A DNA stretch of 29,675 nt from a virus, in IMG/VR virus record IMGVR_UViG_3300033150_000997, positions 1-29,675 of that record; one strand, 5' to 3'. The notes under the pieces are model-generated. The model saw only the letters and a program-made list of their open reading frames with translations, had not been told where the DNA came from and searched no databases. Positions 1-5,537 of the stretch are shown here, piece after piece; within the stretch, counting starts at the first letter, position 1; the number at the start of each line of letters is the position of its first letter. A program made the translations under genes and the position numbers.

Positions 1-96
1 GCGGCCATGCCAATACAAAGCGTTTTCCACCGCTCTCTTAAAAGCCTCTTCAGGCGTCTTTCCAGTTGCTTCCGTTTCAAACTCTAAAGCACCCAT
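1..96 (-). CDS. Partial small conserved hypothetical protein, N-terminus only
   Basis: The reverse strand reads ATG at 96 and stays open to the window edge, giving the first 32 residues (MGALEFETEA, then GKTPEEAFKRAVENA). The C-terminus lies outside the window. The start is supported by a GGTGATC Shine-Dalgarno site just upstream and a TATA-like box about 32 nt upstream. The 'EA.GKTPEEAF..AVE.A' pattern resembles short proteins I recall from haloarchaeal and methanogen viruses, which have no known function. That similarity is from memory and is not a database result. It is the most distal visible member of the leftward small-gene cluster. Confidence 0.7.
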   Translation of the reverse strand, partial: MGALEFETEATGKTPEEAFKRAVENALYWHGR

Positions 97-97
97 C

Positions 98-262
98 TTA
101 GATCACCATATCATACACACCACCCCTATATAACATTAACGATATACAAAACCCAAACAACACAACCAACGCAAACAAACCACAAACCCCAAAACACCCC
201 CCAAAAACACACAAAAACACAAACAACCACAAGGAACACAACACCCCAGAACCACACAGCAT
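98..262 (-). CDS. Putative small two-span membrane protein
   Basis: This is a 54-residue reading frame from ATG at 262, preceded by a strong GGAGGGGG purine tract about 4 nt away; an upstream ATG at 313 lacks such a site. The product is almost entirely hydrophobic, with two probable membrane segments (around residues 8-27 and 30-46) and several Cys and Gly, ending in GGVYDMVI. The coding strand is strongly G/T-rich, which by itself favours Leu, Val, Phe, Gly and Cys codons, so the hydrophobicity could be a by-product of composition. It overlaps the promoter-like TATA sequence of the next gene. If real, a membrane accessory role such as a holin is possible, but nothing specific is recognised. 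Confidence 0.4.
   Translation of the reverse strand: MLCGSGVLCSLWLFVFLCVFGGCFGVCGLFALVVLFGFCISLMLYRGGVYDMVI
128..133 (-). promoter_or_regulatory. TATA-like box of the gene starting at 96
   Basis: The reverse strand reads TTATAT, about 32 nt before the ATG at 96. The spacing matches two other leftward genes (881-886 and 1113-1118), which is the expected geometry for an archaeal promoter giving a leaderless or very short-leader mRNA. Confidence 0.5.
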
Positions 263-332
263 ATAACCCCCTCCACACGGCAACATACATAGAGAAACAA
301 ACAAAGAAGCCATGATAGGAAAAAAGAAGGGG

Positions 333-467
333 TTACTCTCTAACAAGCGTAACACGGGGGCAACGGGTGCAGAAGTAAACAGCTCTAGACACCCCATTCT
401 TCCCCGTTATCCGGTACCCACGCTTCACAGTGGGGCCGCCGCAGTGTTTACACTTCACATTCTTCAC
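333..467 (-). CDS. Small zinc-ribbon protein
   Basis: This 44-residue protein starts at GTG (467) and ends at TAA. It carries CKHC near the N-terminus and CTRC near the C-terminus, separated by a basic stretch with KRGYR and TGKNGVSR. That is a typical CxxC...CxxC zinc ribbon and resembles the short ribbon at the N-terminus of IS1-type InsA proteins (zf-IS1), although no transposase follows. The start codon lies 2 nt after the stop of the upstream gene and shares its AGG-type ribosome site, so the two are probably co-transcribed. A DNA-binding or transcriptional accessory role is possible. The function is not known. Confidence 0.65.
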   Translation of the reverse strand: MKNVKCKHCGGPTVKRGYRITGKNGVSRAVYFCTRCPRVTLVRE

Positions 468-468
468 C

Positions 469-564
469 TTAGGGACTCCTCTTATCCGTGTATATGGTCA
501 CGCATACTGTGAATAAGCCAAGCGTCAACACAATGGCGACGTACAGGGTTAAGTAATCCATCAT
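469..564 (-). CDS. 31-residue single-span membrane microprotein
   Basis: It starts at ATG (564, with a second ATG at 561) and ends with TAA. The protein is MMDYLTLYVAIVLTLG followed by more hydrophobic residues, then a short polar tail ending TDKRSP, so one membrane helix spans about residues 5-24. It begins 2 nt after the stop of the preceding 35-residue membrane protein and shares its small size and topology. The two look like a tandem pair of tiny membrane proteins in one operon. No family is recognised. A role in host-membrane targeting or regulation of lysis would be speculation. Confidence 0.55.
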   Translation of the reverse strand: MMDYLTLYVAIVLTLGLFTVCVTIYTDKRSP

Positions 565-565
565 C

Positions 566-673
566 TTAGAAACGTCTCCTCATTAACTTTTTACCGAGAA
601 TTATAAGGCTTACCGCGAACAGACCAAACACCAATACTATGAATGTGTATACTGTGGCTAAGTCAACAGTCAT
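566..673 (-). CDS. 35-residue single-span membrane microprotein
   Basis: The start ATG at 673 overlaps the stop of the upstream gene (ATGA-type overlap), which supports translational coupling. The product begins MTVDLATVYTFIVLVFGLF, has one strongly hydrophobic helix (about residues 8-28), and ends in the basic tail GKKLMRRRF. By the positive-inside rule the C-terminus should be cytoplasmic. GGGAGACG lies upstream as a ribosome site inside the previous gene. It resembles the 31-residue protein encoded immediately downstream in size and layout. No function can be assigned from sequence. Confidence 0.6.
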   Translation of the reverse strand: MTVDLATVYTFIVLVFGLFAVSLIILGKKLMRRRF

Positions 674-849
674 AGAAGCGTCTCCCTGATCATCCTAGTT
701 TCAGTGTAGTTACCGGGGCCCCCGTTCATGAATATACATATATCCTTATGGTGACACCTTTCACCGCTGCATAGATTCACACGGTATCCGCGTAGTATGC
801 ACCTGTATCCTTCATCTAGTAGATGTTGTATTTCTTTCTGTGTCTTCAT
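670..849 (-). CDS. 59-residue Cys/His-rich protein
   Basis: It starts at ATG (849) after GTGATCTAAG, the same leader as the gene starting at 96, with a TATA-like box about 32 nt upstream. The protein begins MKTQKEIQHLLDEGYRC. It carries four cysteines and a CHHKDIC cluster over residues 17-38, which suggests a small metal-binding knuckle. The start 'MKTQKEIQ.LLDEG' is helical and polar, and the C-terminal third is basic. It is the second gene from the promoter side of the leftward cluster and overlaps the next gene by 4 nt. No family is recognised; a nucleic-acid-binding regulator is possible. Confidence 0.65.
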   Translation of the reverse strand: MKTQKEIQHLLDEGYRCILRGYRVNLCSGERCHHKDICIFMNGGPGNYTETRMIRETLL

Positions 850-880
850 CTTAGATCACTATAACCTATACAGTCACTAG

Positions 881-886
881 ATATAA
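881..886 (-). promoter_or_regulatory. TATA-like box of the gene starting at 849
   Basis: The reverse strand reads TTATAT, 32 nt before the ATG at 849. With a transcription start about 25 nt downstream, the mRNA would carry only a few nucleotides before the start codon, although a GTGATC ribosome site is present. Confidence 0.5.
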
Positions 887-905
887 GCATATCGCCATAG
901 AGAGA

Positions 906-1082
906 CTAGAGAGTTTCCGCTAGAACCACGTCTCGGAGCGTCTCCCTACTATACCGCACCCCATCAACATAGTACCTCCCCACAGAGAAACCATACAGCC
1001 ACCTACAAGCATCCACAAAATCGTAGAAGACCCTACTCTGCTTAGCTGCGCCAAACCTCACCACAGCATGATACACCAACAT
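906..1082 (-). CDS. 58-residue hypothetical protein
   Basis: The reverse strand is open from ATG (1082) to TAG (906-908). The protein is MLVYHAVVRFGAAKQ, then SRVFYDFVDACRWL and a C-terminal YVDGVRYSRETLRDVV. The mix of charged and aromatic residues looks like a folded globular microprotein rather than a chance frame. There is no clear Shine-Dalgarno site. A TATA-like box sits 31 nt upstream, so a leaderless transcript is plausible. It is the first gene of the leftward cluster, nearest the divergent region. No homologous family is recognised. Confidence 0.55.
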   Translation of the reverse strand: MLVYHAVVRFGAAKQSRVFYDFVDACRWLYGFSVGRYYVDGVRYSRETLRDVVLAETL

Positions 1083-1265
1083 CTCTATTCACCCATACAG
1101 ACACACTCACACATATAAGATTATCCCCACACCAAGCCCCAAAGGCACACACAACTAACCACACAAACAGCGAACCGGAATAGTTGTGTTGTCTGTTTTG
1201 GGGTTTTTTTTGGGGGGGTGTTTTGTGGGGTAAGGTTTTTATTGTTTGGTTGTGTTTGTTTGTGT
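1083..1265. other. Divergent intergenic region with composition switch and G-runs
   Basis: This stretch separates the leftward cluster from all rightward genes. The + strand is A/C-rich up to about 1175 and G/T-rich after about 1185. It includes G-runs at 1200-1203, 1212-1218 and 1227-1230 with T-rich spacers, which could form a G-quadruplex. It is a natural place for divergent promoters and perhaps an origin. No iterons are visible. Confidence 0.45.
1113..1118 (-). promoter_or_regulatory. TATA-like box of the leftward cluster
   Basis: The reverse strand reads TTATAT, 31 nt before the ATG at 1082. This is probably the main promoter of the leftward small-gene cluster. Confidence 0.5.
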
Positions 1266-1553
1266 ATGGTTGATCGTTATAGGGGGTTTCGTGATGGTTG
1301 TGGTAGGTTTGTTGTGGGTAATCCGGGTAGGGTTGTGGGTAGTTATTCTTGGTTGAGTGGTGGGGAGTTTGCTAGGCGGTATCCTTTTTTGTGTGTGGTT
1401 GCTCCGGGTGTTTGTCCTATGTGTGGGGGTCGGGTGTTTAGGTTTAAGGTTCGTTTTGATGGTAATAGGGCTTATAGTGTCTGTGCTAGGTGTAATAGCT
1501 GTGATCATCGTAGGTGGTATAGGCCCTATAGGGATTCATGGGGTTCTATATAG
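1266..1553 (+). CDS. Zinc-ribbon protein (95 aa)
   Basis: The frame is open from 1218. ATG at 1266 (MVDRYRGFRDGCGRFVVGN) is the more natural start, because the upstream extension is only G/T-rich hydrophobic translation. The C-terminal half holds CPMC, then CARC and CDHRRW, which make a CxxC...CxxC zinc ribbon around residues 57-85 with basic and aromatic residues between. The coding strand is strikingly G/T-rich, unlike the structural genes further right. It overlaps a possible membrane-protein frame at 1459-1641. It could be a nucleic-acid-binding accessory protein. No more specific family is recognised. Confidence 0.55.
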   Translation: MVDRYRGFRDGCGRFVVGNPGRVVGSYSWLSGGEFARRYPFLCVVAPGVCPMCGGRVFRFKVRFDGNRAYSVCARCNSCDHRRWYRPYRDSWGSI

Positions 1554-1641
1554 TTTGTTTGCCCCCGCTATAGTTTTGGTGGTTTCTATTGTTCAGCTAT
1601 ATAAGTGTTTCTGTTTTCACCGTTATTTCGGAGTAGGGTGA
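1459..1641 (+). CDS. Possible small two-span membrane protein overlapping the zinc-ribbon gene
   Basis: ATG at 1459 opens a 60-residue frame, MVIGLIVSVLGVIAVIIVGG, then IGPIGIHGVLY, a second hydrophobic stretch and a Cys/Phe-rich tail. It overlaps the zinc-ribbon gene by about 95 nt in another frame and runs 88 nt beyond it. The extension past 1553 is otherwise unassigned. Two membrane helices are predicted, but G/T-rich DNA favours hydrophobic codons in several frames. Its reality is uncertain, and it may be a shadow of the neighbouring gene. Confidence 0.28.
   Translation: MVIGLIVSVLGVIAVIIVGGIGPIGIHGVLYSLFAPAIVLVVSIVQLYKCFCFHRYFGVG
1597..1605 (+). promoter_or_regulatory. Candidate TATA box upstream of the zinc-ribbon gene at 1654
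   Basis: CTATATAAG is a good match to the archaeal TATA consensus and lies about 50 nt before the proposed start at 1654. That would give a leader of roughly 20-30 nt containing the GGTGAT ribosome site at 1637-1642. Confidence 0.3.
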
Positions 1642-1653
1642 TAGAGTAGGGGT

Positions 1654-1896
1654 ATTCATATAGAGCAACTTAAAAAATGTCATAGATGTCATAGACCCAT
1701 GACGTTGATAGATAACAATCCTGTTAGGGGTGAATGGTACTGGGTGTGCAGTAGCTGTGGCGTGGACTATAAATACAGTGAAGGACACGGGGATAGGAAA
1801 AACTATGACGTGTACTGGGATAAAGGCATGGAGCATATAGTCTACGTTGAACTTGATAACTACTTCTACAGGAAGTACCCTGAGTATAGGCGGTAA
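1654..1896 (+). CDS. Zinc-ribbon protein with an apparent non-AUG start
   Basis: The frame is open from just after TAG at 1642-1644 to TAA at 1894-1896. The first ATG (1699) would delete the first half of a zinc ribbon: CHRCHRP lies upstream in frame, followed after about 16 residues by CSSCGVDY. The CxxC...CxxC pair implies that translation begins upstream, where the only candidates are ATT at 1654 or ATA at 1660, 11-17 nt after a GGTGAT site. The C-terminal half is polar and aromatic (YSEGHGDRKNYDVYWDK) and ends EYRR. It is a third small metal-binding protein in this corner. The function is unknown. Confidence 0.55.
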   Translation: MHIEQLKKCHRCHRPMTLIDNNPVRGEWYWVCSSCGVDYKYSEGHGDRKNYDVYWDKGMEHIVYVELDNYFYRKYPEYRR

Positions 1897-1979
1897 AGGT
1901 AAGGTAGTGTAGGGCTTCAAGCCGTCGCCCATTGTTTGGGTGAAGATTAGGGAAGAGCGGCGCATAGGGGATGGTATGG

Positions 1980-2294
1980 ATGACACCACAGACAATGGCG
2001 TATTTATTGGGGATATTCGTGGCGGCGATGTTTACAGCGATAGCGCCGTATATACGTAAATTCGGTACAGAGTTCAGTGAATGGGATAACGCTTACACGT
2101 TAACGTTTCTTGTGAGTTACGTTGTCGCTATGTTAGCTACTTTGATAATATATGATATGAACCCGCTTGACGTGGTTATAGTTGACCGCTTTGACGCGTT
2201 CGTGAAGGGCGTGGTTTTAGGTTTCCTGAACCCGGTTGTCACTGAGGTGAGTAAACACATTATGCCCAAGCTGTTTAACGGTGAAACAGGGTGA
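1980..2294 (+). CDS. Small integral membrane protein, possibly holin-like
   Basis: ATG at 1980 is preferred over ATG at 1971 because the AGGGG site at 1966-1970 sits 9 nt before it and directly abuts the earlier ATG. The 104-residue product has three probable membrane segments: around residues 6-25 (MAYLLGIFVAAMFTAIAPYI), 40-60 (TLTFLVSYVVAMLATLIIY) and 80-95 (GVVLGFLNPVV). The tail is charged. Its stop overlaps the GTG of the metalloprotease-like gene, which suggests co-translation. Holin or membrane-remodelling is one possibility from size and topology. No motif proves it. Confidence 0.6.
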   Translation: MTPQTMAYLLGIFVAAMFTAIAPYIRKFGTEFSEWDNAYTLTFLVSYVVAMLATLIIYDMNPLDVVIVDRFDAFVKGVVLGFLNPVVTEVSKHIMPKLFNGETG

Positions 2295-2722
2295 AGCTGA
2301 GTTTAACCGAGTTCACTGTAAAGCTTGTGGTGATATTCTATTTATTGAATACGGCGGTGCATGAATACGGGCACATTATAGCGGCTCGGCTGCTTGGGCA
2401 CTATGGGGAGATAAGGAGCACGGCGTTGAACCACGCCCATATAACGTATAATGGCTCGGCTCCACTGTGGCACCACTGGGTGATATATGGGGCTGGTGGG
2501 GTGAGTGTGTTCCTGTTGTTCATTGTTTTAGTGTGGAAAAACATAGATAACGAGCATAGAACAATATACGTGATGTCCGCTGTAAGCAACCTGATATACG
2601 CTTTCTTTGAGGCGTTGTTCCCGTCAACGTTTTGGGAACTAGGATCAATATTAGGGATATTCATTGGTTTAATATACTTCATGTATCTCTTGTTAATAAA
2701 ACGTGTTGAGGTGACGCTTTGA
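2291..2722 (+). CDS. Intramembrane metalloprotease-like protein (M50/S2P-like HExGH)
   Basis: The GTG start (2291) overlaps the preceding stop. The 143-residue protein has four hydrophobic segments. The first contains VHEYGHIIAARLLG (about residues 23-36), which fits the HExGHxxxAxxxG signature of site-2-protease zinc enzymes (M50), with the two His as zinc ligands and Glu as catalytic base. A later segment, SNLIYAFFEALFP, could provide the third ligand, but the canonical NxxPxxxLDG motif is not evident. The protein is therefore a minimal or divergent M50B-like enzyme, or an inactive relative. It sits in the membrane. The substrate is unknown; cleavage of a viral or host membrane protein during infection is possible. 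Confidence 0.6.
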   Translation: MKLSLTEFTVKLVVIFYLLNTAVHEYGHIIAARLLGHYGEIRSTALNHAHITYNGSAPLWHHWVIYGAGGVSVFLLFIVLVWKNIDNEHRTIYVMSAVSNLIYAFFEALFPSTFWELGSILGIFIGLIYFMYLLLIKRVEVTL

Positions 2723-2979
2723 CTAGGCGGTATCGTCCACGTAGCATGGCGTCTAGGCAGCGTAGATATATAAATCATTTGGTGAGCAGAAACTCGTATC
2801 ATGATGTTGACGCAGGTGAATCAATAAACGTTTTAAACCCTATTGATATAGAGCGTAGCATCATCAAGGAGTTCGGCTCGGTGCGCACAGGTTTTCATCT
2901 TCAGTTCGAGAGAGGCGAGGTGACGTCAGACGCACGGGGAGAAGGTAGTTTACAGAGTATACAAAACGACGAGGAATAA
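2719..2979 (+). CDS. Hypothetical protein with basic N-terminus (86 aa)
   Basis: The TTG start at 2719 overlaps the stop of the metalloprotease-like gene. The N-terminus is Arg-rich (TRRYRPRSMASRQRRY), the middle has a helical DIERSIIKEFGSVRTG, and the C-terminus is acidic (ending QNDEE). No membrane segment or Cys pair is present. Its position between membrane-protein genes and the terminase genes, and its tight coupling to both neighbours, suggest an early-assembly or lysis-module accessory role. No family is recognised. Confidence 0.55.
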   Translation: MTRRYRPRSMASRQRRYINHLVSRNSYHDVDAGESINVLNPIDIERSIIKEFGSVRTGFHLQFERGEVTSDARGEGSLQSIQNDEE

Positions 2980-2982
2980 AAA

Positions 2983-3243
2983 ATGGATGACGATTTACCG
3001 GCTGGCTTTAACTCAAGTGGCTTCACGAAATATGTTGAGAAGAAAGAGTTTATAAAGTTCTGCGACAAGGTTGAAACAACTTTTCACGGCGAGGATGGGC
3101 GTAACGGAATAGTGAATGACATACAGGTGCTTAAAACAGAGTGGAACACAGCTAAGAAGCTTCTAGGGTGGCTGGTTGGAGGTAGCTTACTAACATTCAT
3201 AATGGGTATACTGAACTTATTAAAAATGTATGGTGTGATATAA
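2983..3243 (+). CDS. XhlA-like membrane-anchored protein
   Basis: ATG at 2983 follows the previous stop by 3 nt. The 86-residue protein has a polar, probably helical N-terminal two-thirds (EKKEFIKFCDKVETTF, then IQVLKTEWNTAKK) and one C-terminal membrane helix (LLGWLVGGSLLTFIMGI, about residues 60-78). This topology, a coiled-coil-like region ahead of a single C-terminal span, matches hemolysin XhlA and other phage lysis-accessory proteins. The match is by architecture only. The gene is coupled directly to the terminase small-subunit gene (stop and start overlap at 3243). Confidence 0.5.
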   Translation: MDDDLPAGFNSSGFTKYVEKKEFIKFCDKVETTFHGEDGRNGIVNDIQVLKTEWNTAKKLLGWLVGGSLLTFIMGILNLLKMYGVI

Positions 3244-3740
3244 TGCGTAAAAAGGTTCCAAGATACGGCGTAGATGTGCCGATGTACGGAGAGGGAAAAA
3301 AGAAGCCATGGGGTACAGGCATAATGAAGGGAACAGAGCTTGAACGAACAAAATATCACTGCATGGATGAAATGAGTGAAAAAGCAAGCCTATACATCCC
3401 CTACATAGTGGAACGCGTCATAGAAGGAGCGTCCTACAGCGAAATAGCTAAAGAGCTTGGAATAGACCGTAACACGTTATACAAGTACCGCAAAACCGTT
3501 GCTTTCCAAGAGTTCAAGGAAAGAATGATAGATGAGCAACTAGAGGACATAATGGCTGTACGAAGCCAAGGCGACTTAGCCACAGCCATGAGGTACCGTG
3601 AAGGATTAATAAAGATAGCGGTTCCACGGAAAAGCGAGTTAAAGGTAGACAACGAGGGCGAAATAGTCCACAGATTCATAATAGTACCGCCGAGCGAGGA
3701 GCATATTGAGCACGCGAAAGATAAAGTGGAGGAACATTGA
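3243..3740 (+). CDS. terS: Terminase small subunit (probable)
   Basis: This 165-residue protein lies directly before the large terminase gene, with which it overlaps. Around residues 62-86 there is a helix-turn-helix of the terminase/Hin type (GASYSEIAKELGIDRNTLY). It is followed by a helical region (about 95-125) suited to oligomerisation and a C-terminal strand-rich tail (HRFIIVPPSEEH). Such proteins recognise viral DNA at the packaging site and present it to TerL. The length fits the usual 120-180 residue range. The assignment rests on the HTH plus position, not on a diagnostic family signature. Confidence 0.75.
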   Translation: MRKKVPRYGVDVPMYGEGKKKPWGTGIMKGTELERTKYHCMDEMSEKASLYIPYIVERVIEGASYSEIAKELGIDRNTLYKYRKTVAFQEFKERMIDEQLEDIMAVRSQGDLATAMRYREGLIKIAVPRKSELKVDNEGEIVHRFIIVPPSEEHIEHAKDKVEEH

Positions 3741-5025
3741 CGACGATGAGTTCGTCTTCAAACCCCACCCGAAACAATGGGAGATAATACAAGACACCCA
3801 CAGGTTCCAGCTAGTAAGCGCAGGCAGACGATTCGGGAAAACCCGTCTCGGCTGGGCTAAGATAATAATGGACGCCATAAACCCTGATACCAGACTATAC
3901 TGGTGGGTAGCGTCGATAAACAAGGAACTCGCCCCAGCCACAGAGACAGTAAAAGAGATGACCCCCACGGACTTCATATACGATGTCCGTGAAAGAAACA
4001 AAGTAATATGGTATCTACAGCTACAAGACGGAACAGAAATATACTTCCACAGCGGAAACACAGAGGACAGCCTAAGAGGACACGGCTTAGATGGACTCGT
4101 AATAGATGAAGCCGGAAGCTTCCCCGGTGAAAGATACACAGAGGAGCTAGCGCCGAGCCTAATCGACAGAGACGGCTGGCTACTGGCGATAGGCACGCCG
4201 AAAGGCCGTGGCTGGTTCTACCAGATGTGTCTACGTGGACAAGACCCCGTGAACTGGGCTAACTATAAAAGCTGGCAGTTCAGCAGCTACGAGAACACGA
4301 TAGAACGAGGCGGCTACCTGAAGAAAAGCAGCATAGACGACATCGCGAAAGGCATGGACTACCTCACAAAGAGACAGGAAATATACGCCCACTTCCTTAA
4401 AGGAGAAGGACAAGTATTCAGAAACATATACCAATGCCTAAACCCAGACATACAGCTAGGACCCGCAGACCCAGACGAGTTCTACGTAATCGGATGCGAC
4501 GTAGCGAAAACACAGGACTGGAACGTGCTAACCGCCATGAATCAAAGTGGAAACATACGTGGCTTCGACAGATTCAACAACCTTAACTGGGAAGACATAG
4601 AAACCCGTATCTACAACTTCACTAAAGCATACCCCGGCGTACTGGTAACAGACGCAACAGGCATAGGCGCGTCAAGCTACGATCACCTTGTAAGAAGACA
4701 GCTTCTAATACGTGACTACAAGTTCACAAACCAGAGTAAATTCAACATGGTGAACATACTTAACATAGCACTCGACCAAGGGCAAATAGGCATACCAGCC
4801 ACACGACTAGGCGAGGAAATAACCCCCGTACCGCAGCTAAAACCATTAATAGACGAACTTGAAGCCTTCGAATACGATATACTACCCTCAGGGAGAATAC
4901 GTTACAACGCCCCAACAGGCATCCACGACGACTGCGTGACAAGCCTCGGCTTAGCCACATGGGGAGTATTCAGCGGAAAAATAACAGGGGGACCATCAGC
5001 CGAAACAGGTAGGAGACCTAGATAA
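3706..5025 (+). CDS. terL: Terminase large subunit
   Basis: This 439-residue protein is the ATPase and nuclease that packages DNA into the prohead. The ATPase domain has Walker A GRRFGKT (residues 40-46), Walker B LVIDEAG (131-137) and the coupling motif AIGTPKGRG (161-169). The RNase H-like nuclease domain shows acidic residues at D265 and D271 (VIGCDVAKTQDWN), D316 (LVTDATG) and D408/D409 (HDDCVTSLGLA). The protein is therefore complete and probably active. The start is TTG at 3706, overlapping terS by 35 nt, with GAGGAG 4 nt upstream. A later in-frame ATT at 3736 follows GGAGG and is an alternative. Confidence 0.95.
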   Translation: MSTRKIKWRNIDDDEFVFKPHPKQWEIIQDTHRFQLVSAGRRFGKTRLGWAKIIMDAINPDTRLYWWVASINKELAPATETVKEMTPTDFIYDVRERNKVIWYLQLQDGTEIYFHSGNTEDSLRGHGLDGLVIDEAGSFPGERYTEELAPSLIDRDGWLLAIGTPKGRGWFYQMCLRGQDPVNWANYKSWQFSSYENTIERGGYLKKSSIDDIAKGMDYLTKRQEIYAHFLKGEGQVFRNIYQCLNPDIQLGPADPDEFYVIGCDVAKTQDWNVLTAMNQSGNIRGFDRFNNLNWEDIETRIYNFTKAYPGVLVTDATGIGASSYDHLVRRQLLIRDYKFTNQSKFNMVNILNIALDQGQIGIPATRLGEEITPVPQLKPLIDELEAFEYDILPSGRIRYNAPTGIHDDCVTSLGLATWGVFSGKITGGPSAETGRRPR

Positions 5026-5235
5026 ATGACATACAACCCACCATTCATATGTTGCCCCGGATCAACGTACAAGGGGAAACACTACCCATGCGGTGAAGTG
5101 ATTCACATTGAACGAATAGGACCAGTCGGCGTTAAAGGCAAACCCGAGAGCGACTTATTCCACTGCGAGGCATGCGGAGCCTATTTTCACTCTGATGGAG
5201 AGACTTGGCGAGAGGCACATGGGCATCTTGAATAG
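5026..5235 (+). CDS. Small Cys-rich putative zinc protein (69 aa)
   Basis: The ATG follows the terL stop with no gap. The protein has CCPG near the N-terminus, a second region with HYPCGEV, and CEACGAYFHSDGETW near the C-terminus (about residues 47-60), consistent with one zinc ribbon. The C-terminus EAHGHLE overlaps a further small gene. Short zinc-finger genes between terminase and portal are frequent in tailed viruses of archaea, and their functions are mostly unknown. It is probably co-translated with terL. Confidence 0.65.
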   Translation: MTYNPPFICCPGSTYKGKHYPCGEVIHIERIGPVGVKGKPESDLFHCEACGAYFHSDGETWREAHGHLE

Positions 5236-5353
5236 AAAACAGTGTAAAAAGAGGAAATACGTCGAGAAAAAACGTTTTTTTGATGGAAAAGTAAGGAAAA
5301 TGATTAAAAAAAGCGATAAAACAAGCGGTTTCTGGGGGGAAAACGGTGCCTAG
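5219..5353 (+). CDS. 44-residue Lys-rich basic microprotein
   Basis: ATG at 5219 lies 3 nt after a GAGAGG ribosome site and overlaps the previous gene by 17 nt. The frame ends at TAG (5351-5353), overlapping the next gene by 8 nt. The product MGILNRKQCKKRKYVEKKRF continues with more Lys, then ends SGFWGENGA. It is very basic and could bind nucleic acid. The frame contains the A6CGT7 palindrome at 5267-5281, so an alternative reading is that this stretch is a transcription terminator and the frame is chance. Overlap on both sides and the ribosome site favour a real gene, moderately. Confidence 0.42.
   Translation: MGILNRKQCKKRKYVEKKRFFDGKVRKMIKKSDKTSGFWGENGA
5267..5281 (+). terminator. A6-CG-T7 palindrome, possible T-run terminator
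   Basis: AAAAAACGTTTTTTT is a perfect inverted repeat ending in seven T. T-runs alone can terminate archaeal transcription. It lies after terL and the zinc microprotein, inside a possible 44-residue gene, so its role is uncertain. Confidence 0.3.
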
Positions 5354-5537
5354 ATGCCCTAAATGTGGACGGGTTTTACCTTTAGCGTGCCCCACATGTC
5401 CCCCTCAACCCTTCCAATGCCTATGCGGAAAACAGGTGATGCTGCAACCAGCACCGATGAATGAACACTTAGAGTTAATGAAGGAAATAGAGGAAAGGAG
5501 AAAAAACAGAAATGAGCAGCACAAACAGATTCATTAA
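5346..5537 (+). CDS. Zinc-ribbon microprotein ahead of the portal gene
   Basis: The GTG start at 5346 gives 63 residues beginning MPRCPKCGRVLPLACPTC and then FQCLCGKQV, so three CxC/CxxC-type pairs lie in the first 30 residues. Two would suffice for a zinc ribbon of the rubredoxin-knuckle type. The C-terminal half is a charged helix (HLELMKEIEERRKN). It overlaps the portal gene start by 26 nt, so its expression is tied to portal synthesis. The role is unknown; an assembly cofactor or regulator is possible. Confidence 0.65.
   Translation: MPRCPKCGRVLPLACPTCPPQPFQCLCGKQVMLQPAPMNEHLELMKEIEERRKNRNEQHKQIH

Noticed and set aside
98-397. Long reverse-strand frame beginning inside the zinc-ribbon gene at 333-467
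   Set aside because: The upstream part overlaps a real zinc-ribbon gene. Only the portion from the ATG at 262, which has a ribosome site, is kept as a possible gene.
1239-1508. Reverse-strand Thr/Asn/Pro-rich frame
   Set aside because: It is antisense to the zinc-ribbon gene, and its composition follows from C/A-rich complement DNA.
1699-1896. ATG at 1699 as the true start of the zinc-ribbon gene
   Set aside because: It would cut off CHRC, the first half of the zinc ribbon, so an upstream non-AUG start is preferred.
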